Shown: in pieces, positions 1 through 8,938 of the stretch
Layout: every line of letters begins with the position of its first letter
Numbering within the stretch: the stretch's first letter is position 1
Origin: Modestobacter sp. VKM Ac-2986
GTDB taxonomy: Bacteria > Actinomycetota > Actinomycetes > Mycobacteriales > Geodermatophilaceae
DNA length: 64,000 nt
Reading direction: 5' to 3'
NCBI RefSeq assembly: GCF_026967795.1
Contig: NZ_JAPVBH010000002.1
Coordinates: 310,001 to 374,000, forward strand
The notes under the pieces: generated by a model
What the model was told of the DNA's origin: nothing
Database searches by the model: none
What the model saw: the letters and a program-made list of their open reading frames with translations, nothing else
Position numbers and translations under genes: made by a program

Positions 1-210
1 GCTGGCGATCTGCTCGGTCACCGAGACGGTGCCCTCGCGGGTCGAGCCGCCGGCGCCGTAGGTGACGGAGACGAACGAGGGCTGGAGGCGCTCGAGCTCA
101 CGGAGCGCGGTCCACAGCTGGACCTCGCCGGTGTCGTCCTTCGGGGGGAAGAACTCGAAGGACCAGGTGGGCTGCTCGCGTGAGAGCAGGTCGCGAACGG
201 TGCCGGTCAC
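1..210 (-). CDS. metF: Methylenetetrahydrofolate reductase, N-terminal part (runs off the left edge)
   Basis: Seventy N-terminal codons are present and the rest lies outside the window. The translation carries the MTHFR signatures SFEFFPPK (residues about 16-23) and [12 protein letters not shown] (about 47-58). The first holds the catalytic-site region at the start of the TIM barrel and the second is the first FAD/folate-contacting loop. The enzyme reduces 5,10-methylene-THF to 5-methyl-THF for methionine synthesis. The GTG at 208-210 is chosen because a TAGTCT hexamer (complement 219-224) lies 8 nt upstream, a leaderless arrangement. It is divergent from the polyprenyl synthase gene, the same arrangement as Rv2172c/idsA2 in M. 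tuberculosis. Cofactor preference cannot be judged from this fragment. Confidence 0.9.
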   Translation of the reverse strand, partial: MTGTVRDLLSREQPTWSFEFFPPKDDTGEVQLWTALRELERLQPSFVSVTYGAGGSTREGTVSVTEQIAS

Positions 211-218
211 GGGGGTCG

Positions 219-224
219 AGACTA
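219..224 (-). promoter_or_regulatory. -10 hexamer TAGTCT, leaderless promoter of metF
   Basis: TAGTCT on the minus strand lies 8 nt before the GTG of metF. There is no Shine-Dalgarno sequence, so the transcript probably starts at the start codon. Confidence 0.6.
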
Positions 225-290
225 CGTGCGCGCCGGGCGCCCTGTCGGCAGAACGCCACCCGGTGGCGGTCGCGCCACGCCGAGTTGGGC

Positions 291-296
291 AATACT
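291..296 (+). promoter_or_regulatory. Probable -10 (AATACT), leaderless promoter of the carotenoid operon
   Basis: AATACT matches TANNNT at five of six positions and lies 6 nt before GTG 303. No ribosome binding site precedes that start. Confidence 0.45.
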
Positions 297-302
297 CGCC
301 TC

Positions 303-1451
303 GTGACAACCGGGACGCAGCAGCGCGAACCCTCCGCCGGGAGCGCCACCGAGACCACGGGACGACCCGCTCTCGCGGTCGCCGACCTCGACCGGCTGCG
401 GGCCGCCGTCGAGTCGGCGCTCCGCTCCTTCCTGACCGAGCAGCGCGAGACGCTGGCCGCCATGGCCGCCGAGCTGGTGCCGGTCGCCGACGAGGTCGTC
501 GCCGTCGCCGGCGGGGGGAAGCGGTTGCGGCCGGCCTTCGCCTACTGGGGCTGGCGCGGCTTCGCCGCCGCCTCGGGCGTGGCGCGCGAGACCGACGACG
601 CGGTGCTGCGCGCGGTGGCCGCGCTGGAGCTGGTGCACAGCTCCGCCCTGGTGCACGACGACGTGATGGACGCCGCCGTCACCCGGCGCGGCCGCCCGGC
701 CACGCACGTGGGCTTCGCCGACCGGCACGACGGCCACGCCCTGGACGGCGACGCGGCGGCCTTCGGCGTGGGCGCGGCGATCCTGGTCGGCGACCTGGCC
801 CTGGTCTGGTCCGACGAGCTGCTGCGCCGGTCGGGCATCTCCACCGACGCCCTGGCCCGGGTCCGCCCGGTCTGGGACACCATGCGCACCGAGGTCACCG
901 CCGGTCAGTACCTGGACCTGCTGCGCGCCGCCGGTGGCCTGCCCGGCCCGGCCGGTGCGCTCAAGGTCGCCCGGTTCAAGAGCGCCGGCTACACCGTGCA
1001 GCGCCCCCTCCAGCTGGGCGCCGCGCTGGCCTGCGCCGGGCCCGCGGCCATGGAGGTCTGCAGCGCGGTCGGCCTGCCCCTGGGCGAGGCCTTCCAGCTG
1101 CGGGACGACGTCCTGGGCGTGTTCGGCGACCCCTCGGTCACCGGCAAGTCCGTCGACGACGACCTGCGGGAGGGCAAGCGCACGCTGCTGGTCGCGCTGA
1201 CCGAGGAGGGCACCGACGACGCCGGCCGGCGTCTGCTGGCGGGCACGCTGGGCAACAGCGCCGCCGACCCGGCCGAGCTCGACGGCGTCCGGGCGCTGAT
1301 GACCCGCAGCGGCGCCCTGGCCCGGGTCGAGGAGCGGATCGCCGAGCAGACCGGCCAGGCCCGAGCCGCGATCGCCGGCGCACCCCTGGCCGACGACGCC
1401 CGCCAGGCGCTGGACGCCCTCGCCGTCGCCGCCACCACCCGCGCGGCATGA
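303..1451 (+). CDS. idsA: Polyprenyl diphosphate synthase (GGPP/FPP synthase type)
   Basis: A 382-residue trans-isoprenyl diphosphate synthase. It condenses IPP with allylic diphosphates to make the C15-C20 precursor used by the two carotenoid genes that follow. The first aspartate-rich motif is HDDVMD (about residues 118-123), followed by RRGRPATH. The second motif is degenerate, [10 protein letters not shown] instead of DDxxD, as seen in actinobacterial idsA2-type enzymes. GTG 303 is preferred over upstream in-frame codons because those run back into the divergent metF, and an AATACT hexamer sits 6 nt before it. The stop overlaps the crtI start (ATGA), so the two are translationally coupled. 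Chain length cannot be assigned from sequence; GGPP is inferred from the crtB neighbour. Confidence 0.9.
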   Translation: MTTGTQQREPSAGSATETTGRPALAVADLDRLRAAVESALRSFLTEQRETLAAMAAELVPVADEVVAVAGGGKRLRPAFAYWGWRGFAAASGVARETDDAVLRAVAALELVHSSALVHDDVMDAAVTRRGRPATHVGFADRHDGHALDGDAAAFGVGAAILVGDLALVWSDELLRRSGISTDALARVRPVWDTMRTEVTAGQYLDLLRAAGGLPGPAGALKVARFKSAGYTVQRPLQLGAALACAGPAAMEVCSAVGLPLGEAFQLRDDVLGVFGDPSVTGKSVDDDLREGKRTLLVALTEEGTDDAGRRLLAGTLGNSAADPAELDGVRALMTRSGALARVEERIAEQTGQARAAIAGAPLADDARQALDALAVAATTRAA

Positions 1452-2965
1452 AGCGCTTCCTGGACCGTCCCCTGCGCACCGTCCCCGGCCGCACCGACCG
1501 GGTCGTCGTCATCGGCGCGGGCCTGGCCGGGCTGTCGGCGGCGATGCGGCTGCGCGGCGCCGGCCGCGAGGTCACCGTCGTCGACCGTGTCCCGGGCCCC
1601 GGCGGCCGGGCCGGCCGGGTGGAGCGCCGCGGCTACGCACTGGACACCGGGCCCTCGGTGTTCACCGCCCCCGAGGTGGTCTCCGACGCCTTCGCCGCCC
1701 TCGGCGCGCGGATGGAGGACACCCTCACGCTCACGCCGCTGGACACCACCTACCGGGCGCAGTTCGCCGACGGCTCGCACCTGGACGTGCACGCCGACCG
1801 CACCGCCTTCGCCGCCGAGGTCGAGGCGCTGTGCGGGCCGGGCGAGGCCGCGGCCCTGCTGCGCTACCTCGACGACCTGGCCGAGCTCTACGAGCTGCAG
1901 CTGCGCACCTTCATCGACCGCAACCTCGACTCCCCGCTGGACCTGCTCGGCCCCGAGCTGCTCCAGCTGGTCCGCCGGGGCGGGTTCCGCCGGCTGTCGA
2001 ACCACGTCGAGGGCTTCTTCACCGACGACCGGCTGCGCCGGCTGTTCAGCTTCCAGGCCCTCTACGCCGGGGTGTCGCCGTTCAAGGCGATCGCGGCCTA
2101 CGCCGTCATCGCCCAGCTCGACATCGGCGCCGGGGTCTGGCACCCCCAGGGCGGGATCGGCGCCGTCCCGCGGGCGATGGCCGCCGCCGCGGCCGCGGCC
2201 GGGGTCGAGTTCCGCTACGGCACCGAGGTCGACCGGCTGGAGACCTCCGGCAGCCGGGTCACCGGTGTCGCGCTGGCCGGCGGCGACCTGCTGCCCGCCG
2301 ACGCGGTCGTGGTCACCGCCGACGCCCCGCACCGGCTGGTGCCCGGGCTCCGCGGTCCGCGCCGGCCGGTCTACTCGCCGTCCTGCGTCGCCCTGCACCT
2401 GGGCGTGAAGGCCGAGCTGCCCGGCCAGGCGCACCACACGATCAGCTTCGGGGAGTCCTGGCAGCAGGTGTTCGACGAGCTGACCCGCGACGGGCGGCCG
2501 ATGAGCGACCCGAGCCTGTTGATCAGCATGCCCTCGCGCACCGACCGCTCGCTGGCCCCCGAGGGCGGGCAGGTGCTCAGCGTCGTGGCGCCCACGCCGA
2601 ACCTGGACCCGCGCAGCGGCGGCAACCCAGACATCGACTGGCCCCGGCTGCGCGGCCCCTACCGGGACGAGCTGCTGGCCACCCTGGAGGCCCGCGGCTG
2701 GACCGGCATCGGCGACGCGATCGAGGTCGAGGAGCTGCTGGACCCCCGCGACTGGGAGGCCCAGGGCATGGTCGCCGGCACGCCGTTCGCCCTCGCCCAC
2801 ACCTTCGGCCAGACCGGCCCGTTCCGGCCCTCGACGCTGCCGCGCAGCGGCCCGGAGAACGTCGTGCTGGCCGGCTCGTCGGTGCAGCCGGGCGTCGGCG
2901 TGCCGATGGTGGTCATCAGCGGGCGGCTGGCCGCGGAGCGGATCACCGGCCCGGTGCCGGCGTGA
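1448..2965 (+). CDS. crtI: Phytoene desaturase-type FAD oxidoreductase
   Basis: A 505-residue CrtI-family flavoprotein. The dinucleotide-binding motif VVVIGAGLAGLSAAMRL is at about residues 20-36, followed by a GGRAGR-type region. The C-terminus holds AGSSVQPGVGVPMVVISGR, the second FAD-contacting motif typical of carotenoid desaturases. It introduces double bonds into phytoene to give lycopene or a related coloured product. It overlaps idsA by 4 nt (ATGA) and crtB by 4 nt (GTGA), forming one three-gene operon that makes and desaturates phytoene. The number of desaturation steps (3 or 4) is not visible from sequence. No cyclase, ketolase or hydroxylase gene follows here, so later pigment steps must be encoded elsewhere. 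Confidence 0.9.
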   Translation: MKRFLDRPLRTVPGRTDRVVVIGAGLAGLSAAMRLRGAGREVTVVDRVPGPGGRAGRVERRGYALDTGPSVFTAPEVVSDAFAALGARMEDTLTLTPLDTTYRAQFADGSHLDVHADRTAFAAEVEALCGPGEAAALLRYLDDLAELYELQLRTFIDRNLDSPLDLLGPELLQLVRRGGFRRLSNHVEGFFTDDRLRRLFSFQALYAGVSPFKAIAAYAVIAQLDIGAGVWHPQGGIGAVPRAMAAAAAAAGVEFRYGTEVDRLETSGSRVTGVALAGGDLLPADAVVVTADAPHRLVPGLRGPRRPVYSPSCVALHLGVKAELPGQAHHTISFGESWQQVFDELTRDGRPMSDPSLLISMPSRTDRSLAPEGGQVLSVVAPTPNLDPRSGGNPDIDWPRLRGPYRDELLATLEARGWTGIGDAIEVEELLDPRDWEAQGMVAGTPFALAHTFGQTGPFRPSTLPRSGPENVVLAGSSVQPGVGVPMVVISGRLAAERITGPVPA

Positions 2966-3891
2966 CGGTCGCTCCCCCCAGCACCCGCGCGGCCCAGCAG
3001 GAGCAGCTGGACGCCGCCTACGCGGTGTGCCGCGGGATCGCCGCCGAGCACGGCAAGTCCTACTTCCTGGCCACCCGGCTGCTCACCCCCGACCGCCGGT
3101 CGGCCGTCCACGCGCTCTACGCCGCCGCGCGGGTGGCCGACGACATCGTCGACGTGGGCGCCGACGAGCCCGGCCGGGACCCCGAAGGCGAGCTGCTGAC
3201 CTGGTCGCGGGCCGCGCTGGCCGAGGTCGAGGCCGGCTGGTCCGACGACCCGGTGCGGCTGGCGCTGGCGCACACCTACCGCCGGTACGACATCCCGCTG
3301 GAGCACCTGGTCGACTTCCTGGCCGCGATGACCAGCGACCTCGACGTCACCGGCTACCCCGACCTGGCCGCGCTGGACCGGTACATGTGGGGCTCGGCGT
3401 CGGTGATCGGGCTCCAGGTGCTGCCCGTGCTGGGCACCGCCCCCGGCGTGGTCCGCGAGGAGGCCGCCCCGCACGCGATCGCGCTCGGCGAGGCCTTCCA
3501 GCTGACCAACTTCCTCCGCGACGTCGCCGAGGACGTCGACCGCGGCCGGGTCTACCTGCCCGAGGACATGATGGCCGCGCACGGGGTGACCCGCGAGCAG
3601 CTGTCCGCCCGGCGGCACACCCCCGGCTTCACCGCGCTGATGCGCGAGATGGTCGACGTCACCCGCCGCCGCTACGACGACGCCGCGCTCGGCACGCCGA
3701 TGCTGGCCCGGGAGTCGCGCGACTGCGTGCGTGCCGCGACCGACCTCTACGGCGGCATCCTCACCGAGATCGAGCGGGCGGGGTACCGGGTGCTCGACGG
3801 CCGGGTGCGGGTGTCCAAGCCACGCCGGCTCGCCGTCTTCGCCCGGCGGCTGACCGCCGCGCAGCTCGCCCGGGTGGGCACCGGCCGCTGA
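2962..3891 (+). CDS. crtB: Phytoene synthase
   Basis: A 309-residue squalene/phytoene synthase. It joins two GGPP molecules head to head to form 15-cis-phytoene. The two aspartate motifs are visible: VADDIVDVGADE near residue 60 and NFLRDVAEDVDRGRVYLP near residue 185. The GTG start overlaps the crtI stop (GTGA). Gene order is idsA-crtI-crtB, so substrate supply, condensation and desaturation are co-transcribed. A perfect palindrome overlapping the last codons probably ends the operon. In M. tuberculosis the gene next to idsA2 is a mannosyltransferase, so the carotenoid pair is a lineage-specific occupant of this position. Confidence 0.93.
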   Translation: MTVAPPSTRAAQQEQLDAAYAVCRGIAAEHGKSYFLATRLLTPDRRSAVHALYAAARVADDIVDVGADEPGRDPEGELLTWSRAALAEVEAGWSDDPVRLALAHTYRRYDIPLEHLVDFLAAMTSDLDVTGYPDLAALDRYMWGSASVIGLQVLPVLGTAPGVVREEAAPHAIALGEAFQLTNFLRDVAEDVDRGRVYLPEDMMAAHGVTREQLSARRHTPGFTALMREMVDVTRRRYDDAALGTPMLARESRDCVRAATDLYGGILTEIERAGYRVLDGRVRVSKPRRLAVFARRLTAAQLARVGTGR

Positions 3892-3915
3892 CCCCGCGCG
3901 CGCGGGGTCAGCGAC
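3886..3915. terminator. 30-bp perfect palindrome between convergent genes
   Basis: Perfect 15-bp arms (3886-3900 and 3901-3915) with a GC core straddle the crtB stop. The next gene ends at 3922 on the other strand, so this is probably a bidirectional terminator. There is no U-tract. Confidence 0.6.
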
Positions 3916-3921
3916 GGGTCG

Positions 3922-4245
3922 TCAGAGCGCCAGCGCCTGGGCGCGGCGGGTGACCTCGGTGTGCCGGTCGCCGCGCAGCGCCTCGACCGGCGTGCCCGGC
4001 AGGGAGTCGTCGACCTCGAAGAGCCAGGCGAAGGCCTCCTCGTCGGTGAACCGGCCGTCGTAGAGCACGGTGAGCAGGCCCGGCAGGTGCTTGAGGACGG
4101 CGCCGTCCTGGATGAAGTCGGCGGGGATCTTGCTGTTGCCGCTGCCGGGCACGGCCATCAGCTTCCGCTCGGCGATCAGCTGGCGGACCTTGTTGGTCGA
4201 GACGCCGAGCTGCGCGGCGACCTCAGCGGGGGTGAGCGTGTCCAT
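3922..4245 (-). CDS. Rv2175c-type small winged-helix DNA-binding protein
   Basis: A 107-residue protein matching the Rv2175c family. The N-terminal helix-turn-helix reads LTPAEVAAQLGVSTNKVRQL at residues 4-23, followed by a small C-terminal conserved domain (about 45-107). In M. tuberculosis, Rv2175c is a DNA-binding protein phosphorylated by PknL. Here too it is divergent from a pknL orthologue, so the pairing is conserved. The N-terminal Thr/Ser-rich stretch MDTLTP could hold the phosphosite (inference). ATG 4245 is chosen because TAGGCT lies 8 nt upstream, giving a leaderless transcript. The region further upstream in this frame is not conserved-looking. Confidence 0.85.
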   Translation of the reverse strand: MDTLTPAEVAAQLGVSTNKVRQLIAERKLMAVPGSGNSKIPADFIQDGAVLKHLPGLLTVLYDGRFTDEEAFAWLFEVDDSLPGTPVEALRGDRHTEVTRRAQALAL

Positions 4246-4253
4246 GACCGCCG

Positions 4254-4259
4254 AGCCTA
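4254..4259 (-). promoter_or_regulatory. -10 hexamer TAGGCT, leaderless promoter of the Rv2175c-like gene
   Basis: TAGGCT on the minus strand lies 8 nt before ATG 4245, with no ribosome binding site. Confidence 0.6.
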
Positions 4260-4632
4260 TGGCGCCGGGCGGGCCCGCGAGCGGGCGGCCGGTCACCGCG
4301 CGCCCCGCCGGGCGCCGACAGCGGTCCCGACGGCGTGGCGCGGCCTCCCGGCAGCCTGCTGCCAGGGTCAGCGCACACCATGGGGGGCGTGTGGACCGGA
4401 CACCTCGCGCGCACGGCGACCAGCCGCCGTCCCCGCGCCGTCCCGCACCCGCCGCCGGCGCTGGACACGCGGGCAGCGCACCGTCGCCCCCCAGCCGTCC
4501 CACTGGCCACCCGGGGCGCTCCCCGACCACGCTGCGTCGTCCCACGCGTCCGCCTGGTCACTCCCGTCGACCGGTGTCCGTCCCGTGACCTGACGACCCG
4601 CGTCATCACGGTCCCGGCGCCCTCGGCGCTCC

Positions 4633-4638
4633 TAGACT
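4633..4638 (+). promoter_or_regulatory. -10 hexamer TAGACT, leaderless promoter of pknL
   Basis: TAGACT lies 7 nt before GTG 4646. The spacer is CG followed by a C-run, with no Shine-Dalgarno sequence. Confidence 0.65.
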
Positions 4639-4645
4639 CGCCCCC

Positions 4646-6664
4646 GTGGAGACCGTCGTGACCGACCCCGTGGTCGGCCTGGTGCTCGAGGGGCGCTACC
4701 GCCTCGAGGAGCGCCTGGCGCGCGGCGGCATGTCCACCGTCTACGCCGCCACCGACCTGCGGCTGCACCGCACGGTCGCGGTCAAGGTGATGGCCGAGCA
4801 CCTGGCCCACGACCCGGCGTTCGTCGACCGGTTCACCCGCGAGGCGCGGGCCACCGCGATGCTCAGCCACGTCAACGTCGTCTCCGTCAGCGACCAGGGC
4901 GCCGACCAAGGACTGGTCTTCCTGGTCATGGAGCTCGTCCGCGGCCGCACGCTGCGCGACCTGCTGCAGGCCCGCGGGCGGCTGACCGTCGGTGAGGCCT
5001 TCGCCGTGCTGGAGCCGGTGCTGGCCGGGCTGACCGCCGCCCACCGGGCCGGCATCGCCCACCGCGACGTCAAGCCCGAGAACGTCCTGATCGCCACCGA
5101 CGGCCAGGTCAAGGTCGCCGACTTCGGCCTGGCCCGCGCCGTGGCCGGCACCGGGCAGACCAGCCACACCGGCGGGGTGCTGATCGGCACCGTCGCCTAC
5201 CTGTCCCCCGAGCAGCTCGAACGCGGGCGCAGCGACGCCCGCAGCGACGTCTACGCCGCCGGCGTGATGTTCTACGAGCTGCTCACCGGCCACCCGCCCT
5301 ACGTCGGTGACAGCGCGCTGGCCGTGGCCTACCAGCACGTGCACCACGACGTGCCCGCACCGTCGGCCGAGGTGCCCGGCGTGCCGTGGCAGGTCGACGA
5401 GCTGGTCGCCCGCACCACCCGGCGCGACCCGGCCGGCCGGCCGCTGGACGCCGGGGCCTTCCTCGCCGAGCTGACCGACCTGCGCGCGGACCTGGGCCTG
5501 GCCCGGGTGCCGGTGCCCACCGGCCGCCCGGCCGGCGACCCCACCGCCACCCTGCGGCCGATCACCCGGTCGACCGCGCCCCGCCCGCGGCACCCCAGCT
5601 CGCCCGGCGGCCGGCACAGCGACCCCGTCGGCGACCCGCGCACCGAGGTCTTCGGGGCGGTCCGCGGCGACCGCGGCCGGGGCACCACCGTGCTGCCGGG
5701 CATGGGCGGCGGCCCGACCACCGCCGTCGGCCGGGCCCGCCCCTCCCCGGTGCGCCCGGGCGTGCCGCAGCACATCCGCCGGCGCCGGGCCCGGCTCGCC
5801 GTCGCCCTGGTGCTGCTGCTGGCCGTCACGATCGGTGCGGTGGCGTGGTGGCTGGGCACCGGGCGCTGGACCGACGTCCCCGACCTGGTCGGCAAGGACC
5901 GCGACACCGCCATCGGACTGCTGCAGGAGGCCGGGCTGGACCCGGAGCTCGGCGCGCAGGAGTTCAGCGAGGACGTCCCCGAGGGCGCGGTCATCTCCGC
6001 CGACCCCGCGCAGGGCGAGGCGATCCGCGGCACCGACGTGCAGCTGGTGACCTCCCGGGGGCCCGAACGCTTCACCGTCGGCGGGGAGCTCGTCGGCCAG
6101 CCCGTCGACCAGGTGCTGGCCCGGCTGTCCACCGACCTGCCCGGCGTGACGGTCGCCCGCGCCGACGACTTCAGCGCCGACGTGCCGCGCGACGCCGTCC
6201 TCGCCTTCGACCCCGCCCCGGGCACCGCGCTCAAGCGCGGCGACACCGTCACCGTCGTCGTCTCCTCCGGGCCCGCCCCGGTCGACGTGCCCGACGTCGT
6301 GGGCCAGTCGCCCGAGGCCGCGCAGTCGACCCTGGAGCAGCTGGGCTTCACCGTGCAGCGCGACGGCGACCGGACCGCCTCGGTGCCCGTCGGCTCGGTC
6401 ATGGCGGTCACCCCCGGCCCGGACGCCGGCGCGCAGCAGTACGGCAGCGAGGTCACGATCACCGTCTCCGAGGGCCTGCCCCAGGTGGCCGTGCCCGACG
6501 TCACCGGCCAGAGCCGGGACGACGCGCAGCGCGTGCTGGAGGAGGCCGGCCTGGACGTCGAGGTGCAGCAGTTCTTCGGCAACCGGGTCATCCGGCAGAC
6601 CCCCGCCGCCGGGGAGACCGTCGACCTGGGCACCACCGTGACCATCCTCGCGACGTTCGGCTGA
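4646..6664 (+). CDS. pknL: Ser/Thr protein kinase PknL with PASTA repeats
   Basis: A 672-residue transmembrane Hanks-type kinase. The kinase domain spans residues about 18-280, with glycine loop ARGGMSTVYA, ATP lysine VAVKVM (K47), catalytic loop HRDVKPEN near residue 140, DFG (VADFGLARA) and a GTVAYLSPEQ activation segment. A Pro/Arg-rich juxtamembrane linker precedes one membrane segment (about 383-406, ALVLLLAVTIGAVAWW). The outside part, about 408-672, has four PASTA repeats beginning with VPDLVG, VGGELVG, VPDVVG and VPDVTG. PASTA domains bind peptidoglycan fragments, so it likely links wall status to phosphorylation of the divergent Rv2175c-like protein. GTG 4646 is fixed by a TAGACT hexamer 7 nt upstream. 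It is longer than mycobacterial PknL, which I recall as lacking full PASTA repeats. Confidence 0.92.
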   Translation: METVVTDPVVGLVLEGRYRLEERLARGGMSTVYAATDLRLHRTVAVKVMAEHLAHDPAFVDRFTREARATAMLSHVNVVSVSDQGADQGLVFLVMELVRGRTLRDLLQARGRLTVGEAFAVLEPVLAGLTAAHRAGIAHRDVKPENVLIATDGQVKVADFGLARAVAGTGQTSHTGGVLIGTVAYLSPEQLERGRSDARSDVYAAGVMFYELLTGHPPYVGDSALAVAYQHVHHDVPAPSAEVPGVPWQVDELVARTTRRDPAGRPLDAGAFLAELTDLRADLGLARVPVPTGRPAGDPTATLRPITRSTAPRPRHPSSPGGRHSDPVGDPRTEVFGAVRGDRGRGTTVLPGMGGGPTTAVGRARPSPVRPGVPQHIRRRRARLAVALVLLLAVTIGAVAWWLGTGRWTDVPDLVGKDRDTAIGLLQEAGLDPELGAQEFSEDVPEGAVISADPAQGEAIRGTDVQLVTSRGPERFTVGGELVGQPVDQVLARLSTDLPGVTVARADDFSADVPRDAVLAFDPAPGTALKRGDTVTVVVSSGPAPVDVPDVVGQSPEAAQSTLEQLGFTVQRDGDRTASVPVGSVMAVTPGPDAGAQQYGSEVTITVSEGLPQVAVPDVTGQSRDDAQRVLEEAGLDVEVQQFFGNRVIRQTPAAGETVDLGTTVTILATFG

Positions 6665-6675
6665 CCCGCGCACCC

Positions 6676-7572
6676 GTGACCTCCCCGCACACCCCGCCGC
6701 CGGTCGGCGCGCACGTCCAGGTCAGGGGCGGCCTCGCGAAGGGCGGTCTGGCCTACACCGACGCCGTCGGGGCCCGCGCCGTCCAGGTGTTCGTGGGCAA
6801 CCCCCGCGGCTGGCGGCCCAGCGCCGGCGACCCGGCCCAGGACGCCGCGTTCACCGCGGGCTGCGCCGAGCGCGGGGTGCCGTCGTTCGTCCACGCGCCG
6901 TTCCTGGTCAACGTGGGCTCCCCCAGCGAGGCCACCGTCGACCAGTCGGTCGAGACCGTCCGGCACACGCTGGCCCGCGGCACCCAGCTGGGCGTGCAGG
7001 GCGTCGTGGTGCACGCCGGCTCCGCGGTCGGCGCCGACCGGTACGAGGCGGCGCTGGCCCAACTGCACGAGCGGTTGCTGCCGGTGCTGGACGAGCTGCC
7101 CGAGGGCGCGCCACGGCTGCTGATCGAGCCCACCGCCGGCGGCGGGCGGTCGCTGGCTGCGACCGTGGAGGACCTGGGGCCCTACCTGGCCGCGCTGGAG
7201 GACCACCCCGCGGTCGGCGTCTGCTTCGACACCTGCCACGCCTGGGCCGCCGGGCACGACCTCGCCGCCCCCGGCGGGATGACCGCCACGCTGGACGCGC
7301 TGGTGGCCACCGTGGGACCGGGCCGGCTCGGGCTGGTGCACGCCAACGACTCCCTCGACGCCTGCGGCTCCACCCGCGACCGGCACACCACCATCGGCGC
7401 CGGCTCGATCGGCACCGCCCCCTTCGCCGAGCTGCTCACCCACCCGGCGGTCTCCGGCGTCCCGGTGGTCGTCGAGACCCCCAGCGAGGACGACGGCCAC
7501 GCCCGTGACATCGCCCTGCTGTGCGCCCTGCGGGACGGCGTCCTCGCAGGTCGGGCCCCGGTTGCCGGCTGA
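6676..7572 (+). CDS. nfo: Endonuclease IV (AP endonuclease, Nfo family)
   Basis: A 298-residue AP-endonuclease family 2 TIM barrel. It cleaves 5' to abasic sites in base-excision repair, using a trinuclear zinc site. Metal-ligand motifs appear in the expected order: VHAPFLVN, GVVVHAGSA, LLIEPTAGGG, VCFDTCHAWAAGHD, LVHANDS, DRHTTIGAGSIG and VVVETPS. The start GTG 6676 follows pknL by 11 nt with no clear ribosome binding site. It may be co-transcribed with pknL and translated by re-initiation. Length is usual for the family. Confidence 0.9.
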   Translation: MTSPHTPPPVGAHVQVRGGLAKGGLAYTDAVGARAVQVFVGNPRGWRPSAGDPAQDAAFTAGCAERGVPSFVHAPFLVNVGSPSEATVDQSVETVRHTLARGTQLGVQGVVVHAGSAVGADRYEAALAQLHERLLPVLDELPEGAPRLLIEPTAGGGRSLAATVEDLGPYLAALEDHPAVGVCFDTCHAWAAGHDLAAPGGMTATLDALVATVGPGRLGLVHANDSLDACGSTRDRHTTIGAGSIGTAPFAELLTHPAVSGVPVVVETPSEDDGHARDIALLCALRDGVLAGRAPVAG

Positions 7573-7714
7573 CACGCCCACGGTCGGCGACGCGCCGGGC
7601 GCAAACGATCCCACCGGCCCGGGGGTTCCCCCTCCGGGACGAGCGGGCTTCACTCGACGTGTCCGTGTCGCACCACAGAGTGCGGCCTCACCGCATCGAG
7701 GAGAGCCCCGGCCC

Positions 7715-8878
7715 ATGCGCACCCGTCTGACCACGCTGGCCTTCAGCGCCCTGTCCGTCACCGCCCTGACGGTGACCGGGGTCGGTGCCGGCACCGCCTC
7801 CGCCGCCCCGCAGGCACAGGACACCTACATCGTCAGCCTCACCCCCGGCTCCCCGGCGGCGGCGATCGCGGCCCAGGCCGTGCAGCGGCTCGGCGGCGAG
7901 GTCGACCACGTCTACACCGCGGCGCTGACCGGCTTCGCCGTCACGCTGCCCACCACCGTGGCCGCCCGGCTGTCGACGCTGCCCGGGGTCGCGTCGGTGG
8001 AGCTGGACCAGCCGGTGCAGCTGGCCGCCACCCAGAGCGGGGCGACCTGGGGCCTGGACCGGGTCGACCAGCGGGCCCTGCCGCTGAGCAGCAGCTACAG
8101 CTACACCGCCACCGGCGCGGGGGTCACCGCCTACGTCATCGACACCGGGGTCCGCCTCGACCACACCGACCTGGCCGGGCGCGCGGTGTCCGGCTACGAC
8201 GCGGTGGACGGCGGGACCGCCGACGACTGCAACGGCCACGGCACGCACGTCGCGGGCACCGTGGGCGGGGCGCGGTACGGCGTGGCCAAGGGCGTGCGCC
8301 TGGTCGGCGTCCGGGTGCTGGACTGCGCGGGCAGCGGCACCAACGCCGGGGTCATCGCCGGCATCGACTGGGTCACCGCCCACCACCAGGCCGGTGCCCC
8401 GGCCGTGGCGAACATGAGCCTGGGCGGCGGGGCCAGCACCGCGGTCGACGCGGCGGTGCAGCGCTCCATCGCCGACGGCGTCACCTACGCGGTGGCCGCG
8501 GGCAACGGCAACTCCCGCGGGGTCCCGCAGGACGCCTGCGGCGGCTCGCCGTCCCGGGTGCCGGCCGCGCTGACCGTCGGCGCCACCGACCGCACCGACG
8601 CCCCGGCCTCGTTCAGCAACTACGGCTCCTGCGTCGACCTGTTCGCCCCCGGCGTCGGCATCACCAGCGACTGGTACACCTCCGCCACGGCGACCAGCAC
8701 CATCAGCGGGACGTCGATGGCCACCCCGCACGTGGCCGGCGTCGCCGCGCTCTACCTGCAGGGCAACCCCACGGCCAGCCCGGCGACGGTCTCGACCGCC
8801 GTCCTGGGGGCCACCACCAAGGACCGGGTGAAGACCACCCGGACCGCGGCCAACGACCTGCTCTTCAGCGCGTACTGA
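7715..8878 (+). CDS. Secreted subtilisin-like serine protease (S8, proteinase K type)
   Basis: A 387-residue preproprotease. A Sec signal peptide covers residues 1-30 with likely cleavage after GTASA. An I9 inhibitor propeptide runs to about residue 108 (YIVSLTPGS to [14 protein letters not shown]). The catalytic domain shows Asp143 ([14 protein letters not shown]), His175 ([13 protein letters not shown]), the oxyanion Asn region AVAAGNGN and Ser334 ([12 protein letters not shown]). ATG 7715 is preceded by GAGGAG at a good distance and starts exactly at the signal peptide. Role: extracellular protein degradation. No further C-terminal domain follows. Expression signals beyond the ribosome site are not obvious. 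Confidence 0.93.
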   Translation: MRTRLTTLAFSALSVTALTVTGVGAGTASAAPQAQDTYIVSLTPGSPAAAIAAQAVQRLGGEVDHVYTAALTGFAVTLPTTVAARLSTLPGVASVELDQPVQLAATQSGATWGLDRVDQRALPLSSSYSYTATGAGVTAYVIDTGVRLDHTDLAGRAVSGYDAVDGGTADDCNGHGTHVAGTVGGARYGVAKGVRLVGVRVLDCAGSGTNAGVIAGIDWVTAHHQAGAPAVANMSLGGGASTAVDAAVQRSIADGVTYAVAAGNGNSRGVPQDACGGSPSRVPAALTVGATDRTDAPASFSNYGSCVDLFAPGVGITSDWYTSATATSTISGTSMATPHVAGVAALYLQGNPTASPATVSTAVLGATTKDRVKTTRTAANDLLFSAY

Positions 8879-8884
8879 GCCGAC

Positions 8885-8935
8885 CGCACCCGGGGCCGGG
8901 TCGCCCGCACCCCGCGGGCGGCCCGGCCCTGTGCG
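8885..8935. terminator. Bidirectional hairpin between subtilase and permease
   Basis: A 16-bp GC stem (8893-8908 with 8914-8929, one G-T pair) with a 5-nt loop is enclosed by an outer CGCAC/GTGCG pair. It sits between convergent genes. Confidence 0.7.
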
Positions 8936-8938
8936 TGG

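Larger units (their letters stand above)
4246..4645. other. 400-bp divergent intergenic region between the Rv2175c-like gene and pknL
   Basis: Both flanks carry leaderless promoters (TAGGCT at complement 4254-4259 and TAGACT at 4633-4638). I found no credible gene, tRNA or strong hairpin between them. Confidence 0.6.

Noticed and set aside
62-1447. Long open frame running into crtI from position 62
   Set aside because: It lies antisense to metF and out of frame with idsA, is Arg/Gly-rich with no domain, and only its crtI part from ATG 1448 is real.
4223-6673. 816-codon open frame on the minus strand across pknL
   Set aside because: High GC leaves few stops; the translation is His/Gly/Val/Asp low-complexity and is the shadow of pknL.
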